A DNA stretch of 64,000 nt, from NCBI GenBank assembly GCA_920105625.2, contig OV050033.1, positions 531,001-595,000 of the forward strand, in the 5' to 3' direction. The number at the start of each line of letters is the position of its first letter. Position 1 is the stretch's first letter. Made by a program: the position numbers and the translations under genes. Below, piece by piece: positions 62,511 to 64,000 of the stretch. Below the pieces are notes generated by a model. It was not told the DNA's origin. It did not search any database and was given only the letters and a program-made list of their open reading frames with translations. This DNA comes from Clusia tigrina. Its lineage: Eukaryota; Arthropoda; Insecta; Diptera; Clusiidae.

Positions 62511-63573
62511 ACTGATAACAAATGTACAAAGAACGGCTGAGGTATTCATAAGTAGTGCCATTAGAACGGCTCCAACGGCAGCATTGGACATTATGCTCAA
62601 TCTGCTGCCTGTTAGGCTTTTTGATGAAAAAATGGCTGCAAACTCAGCTATCAGGCTAAAAGCTAAGCATCAATGGGATGCCAGGAATGTAGGTCATGCG
62701 TCCATTTTAAGACATTTTGAGGGTATTCCTGACTCTTTCGACTACATCACACCAATATATGCCTTCAATGGTATGTGCAAGATCTCCATTCCCTCCAGGG
62801 ACGAATGGAAGGATGGCATCCCCCCTCACATCTACACAGATGGATCCAAACTACAGAGTAGGGTGGGAGGTGGTGTATTCTCAGAAGATTTGGACATTAA
62901 CATGTCCTTTAGGATGCCCGACCACTGCAGTGTTTTTCAGGCAGAGGTCGTGGCTATAGAGGCAGCACTGTCTTGGCTAAGGAAGAAGAAGATATCTGGA
63001 CTTTATATTTGCATTCTGTCCGACAGCCAAGCTGCTTTGCACTCCCTGGATTCGATTATTATCACCTCAAAAGCCGTCAAGAGCTGCTGCAAATCTTTAG
63101 ACGAGATAGCTAAGCAGACCCGTCTGCATCTGTGCTGGGTTCCCGGTCAAAGAGATATTCCAGGGAACTGCAAGGCGGATGAACTTGCCCGTGAGGGTGA
63201 TACCATACCGATTGAACCAGATAGGTCGAACTTCGGTATTCCTATTGCTACATGTAAGCTCTTAGTAAATACAATATCCTCAGGAACAGCGGGCAGGCGC
63301 TGGCCTGAACTTTCAGGATGTAAAATAGCTAGACAAACCTGGCCAGAGATAAATGTCAAGCGCTCTAAGGACCTACTGGCTCTAAATAGACAAAGCATAG
63401 GTCCCGTGATTAGCGTCCTAACGGGACACTGGACTCTAGGCACACACGGGTGTAGGCTGGGGATCGCCTCTAATGACTTCTGCAGGAGTTGCATGGACGA
63501 GGAGGAGGAAGAGTCCACTGTTCACCTGTTGTGCACGTGTCCACAATATCTAGAAGTCGGTTGGGTCTCTTAA
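62503..63573 (+). pseudogene. LINE ORF2 RNase H domain and Cys/His C-terminus, open but orphaned
   Basis: A 356-codon open frame begins within the post-RT segment (RTAPTAALDIMLNLLPV) and contains a full RNase H: YTDGSKLQSRVGGG (Asp), FQAEVVAIEAAL (Glu), LSDSQAALHSL (Asp) and LCWVPGQRDIPGNCKADELA (fourth Asp). All four metal-binding residues are in one frame. It ends after the cluster CRSCMDEEEEESTVHLLCTC and PQY, then is cut short relative to the family. The first ATG is only a chance start. The domain normally removes element RNA from the RNA-DNA hybrid. Without RT it has no known use here. Confidence 0.85.
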
Positions 63574-63629
63574 GAACAAATCATCAAAATACGTATAAAG
63601 GCAGGTTCATATCTACGTGTTAAATATTT

Positions 63630-64000
63630 ATGCAGTAACTCTTCCACAGGCAGTAGAGGAATCGATTCCTCCAATGATAATGTTTGAGATTACCTTCCTG
63701 CAGAGTTGTTCAAAGCCGGCTACGAAGTTAATAGGGTGCATGCATCACGTCCTAACCAAAATCTAACTAGAAGAAAGCACGCCCGGCGATTGGAATCTCA
63801 GCACAATCTGCCCTGTCCTAAAGAAAGGGAACACCGCTATTTGTGGGAATAAGTCCCATTGCATACAAGAACCTCTCAAAAGTGATGTCTGAAAAATTTA
63901 AGCCAATTGCTGAACTACTGGTTGCACCTTACCAGTGTGGCTTCAGAACTGGTAAGTCCGCCATCGACCAGATCTTCACATTATGCCAAATCCTAGAGAA
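63630..64000 (+). mobile_element. RTE-like LINE reverse transcriptase fragment (runs off the edge)
   Basis: Translation in two or more frames gives AVEESIPP, LPAELFKAG, DWNLSTICPVLKKGN, then PIAYKNLSKVMSEKFKPIAE and APYQCGFRTGKSAIDQIFTL. These are the N-terminal RT blocks of RTE-type LINEs common in insects, distinct from the RNase H-class element just upstream. A segment expected between IPP and LPAELF is missing, and frameshifts and an in-frame stop (after VLTKI) occur, so the visible part is non-functional. The RT palm catalytic motif would lie beyond 64000. Confidence 0.75.
63639..63999 (+). pseudogene. RTE-type RT N-terminal coding remnant
   Basis: The coding remnant lies in the RTE-like fragment, with RT blocks WNLSTICPVLKKG and YQCGFRTGKSAIDQIF in separate frames. 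The frame change falls near 63840. It continues beyond the window. Confidence 0.65.

Larger units (their letters stand above)
59731..63575 (+). mobile_element. RNase H-class LINE with internal RT deletion
   Basis: A long plus-strand non-LTR element keeps its layout: GC-richer 5' leader (about 59731-60110, ending in an A12 run), broken ORF1 (60116-61291), ORF2 endonuclease (61269-61918), linker (61919-62486) and RNase H (62503-63573). Almost all of the RT domain is missing between 62460 and 62520. Domain order and motifs fit the I/R1/LOA group. The 3' end is also missing: sequence stops matching just after the Cys/His cluster, where a different LINE begins. At about 3.8 kb it is shorter than complete relatives. 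The 5' boundary is approximate; no target-site duplication was identified. Confidence 0.85.

Noticed and set aside
1..64000. CRISPR array, operons, riboswitches or bacterial insertion sequences
   Set aside because: No regularly spaced repeats or prokaryotic gene layout, and introns and LINEs show a eukaryotic nuclear genome.

Overview
The window is AT-rich, almost entirely non-coding nuclear DNA from an insect. It holds three recognisable cellular genes, all on the minus strand, and several decayed non-LTR retrotransposons. Small GT-AG introns, a very large intron after the first coding exon of a TRIM9 gene, and retroelement families with RNase H or RTE-type reverse transcriptase point to a higher dipteran. 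A tephritid fruit fly is my best guess, but the sequence alone does not prove it. No bacterial, organellar, viral or CRISPR feature was seen.

Layout. 1-12767: non-coding, read as the first coding intron of Trim9, whose later exons would lie beyond the left edge. 12768-13667: first coding exon of Trim9 (RING and two B-boxes), a GC-rich island. 13668-31190: non-coding DNA with microsatellites. 31276-33665: a complete five-exon secreted acid-lipase-type gene of 454 codons, with all splice phases consistent. 33666-41300: non-coding. 41300-41850: tail of an RNase H-class LINE on the minus strand. 41851-55339: non-coding, with microsatellites, short tandem duplications and a tRNA-Arg-like relic at 48.7 kb. 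55340-56810: a frameshifted LINE on the plus strand. 57193-58997: a complete three-exon gene for an LRR1 (leucine-rich repeat protein 1) orthologue of 482 codons. About 59731-63575: a larger LINE on the plus strand with a 5' leader, broken ORF1, endonuclease and RNase H, but with the reverse transcriptase removed. About 63630-64000: the RT domain of a different, RTE-like LINE running off the right edge.

The three host genes have no evident common pathway. TRIM9 is a neuronal E3 ubiquitin ligase, LRR1 is a substrate receptor of a Cullin-2 ubiquitin ligase in DNA replication, and the lipase is a secreted or lysosomal lipid hydrolase.

I did not find a convincing new biological system. The observations most worth a second look are a clear excess of the 8-mer TACGAGTA (12 copies in non-coding DNA), the tRNA-like A-box/B-box pair lacking an anticodon arm, a LINE that lost its RT but kept an open RNase H reading frame, and two small tandem duplications inside introns.
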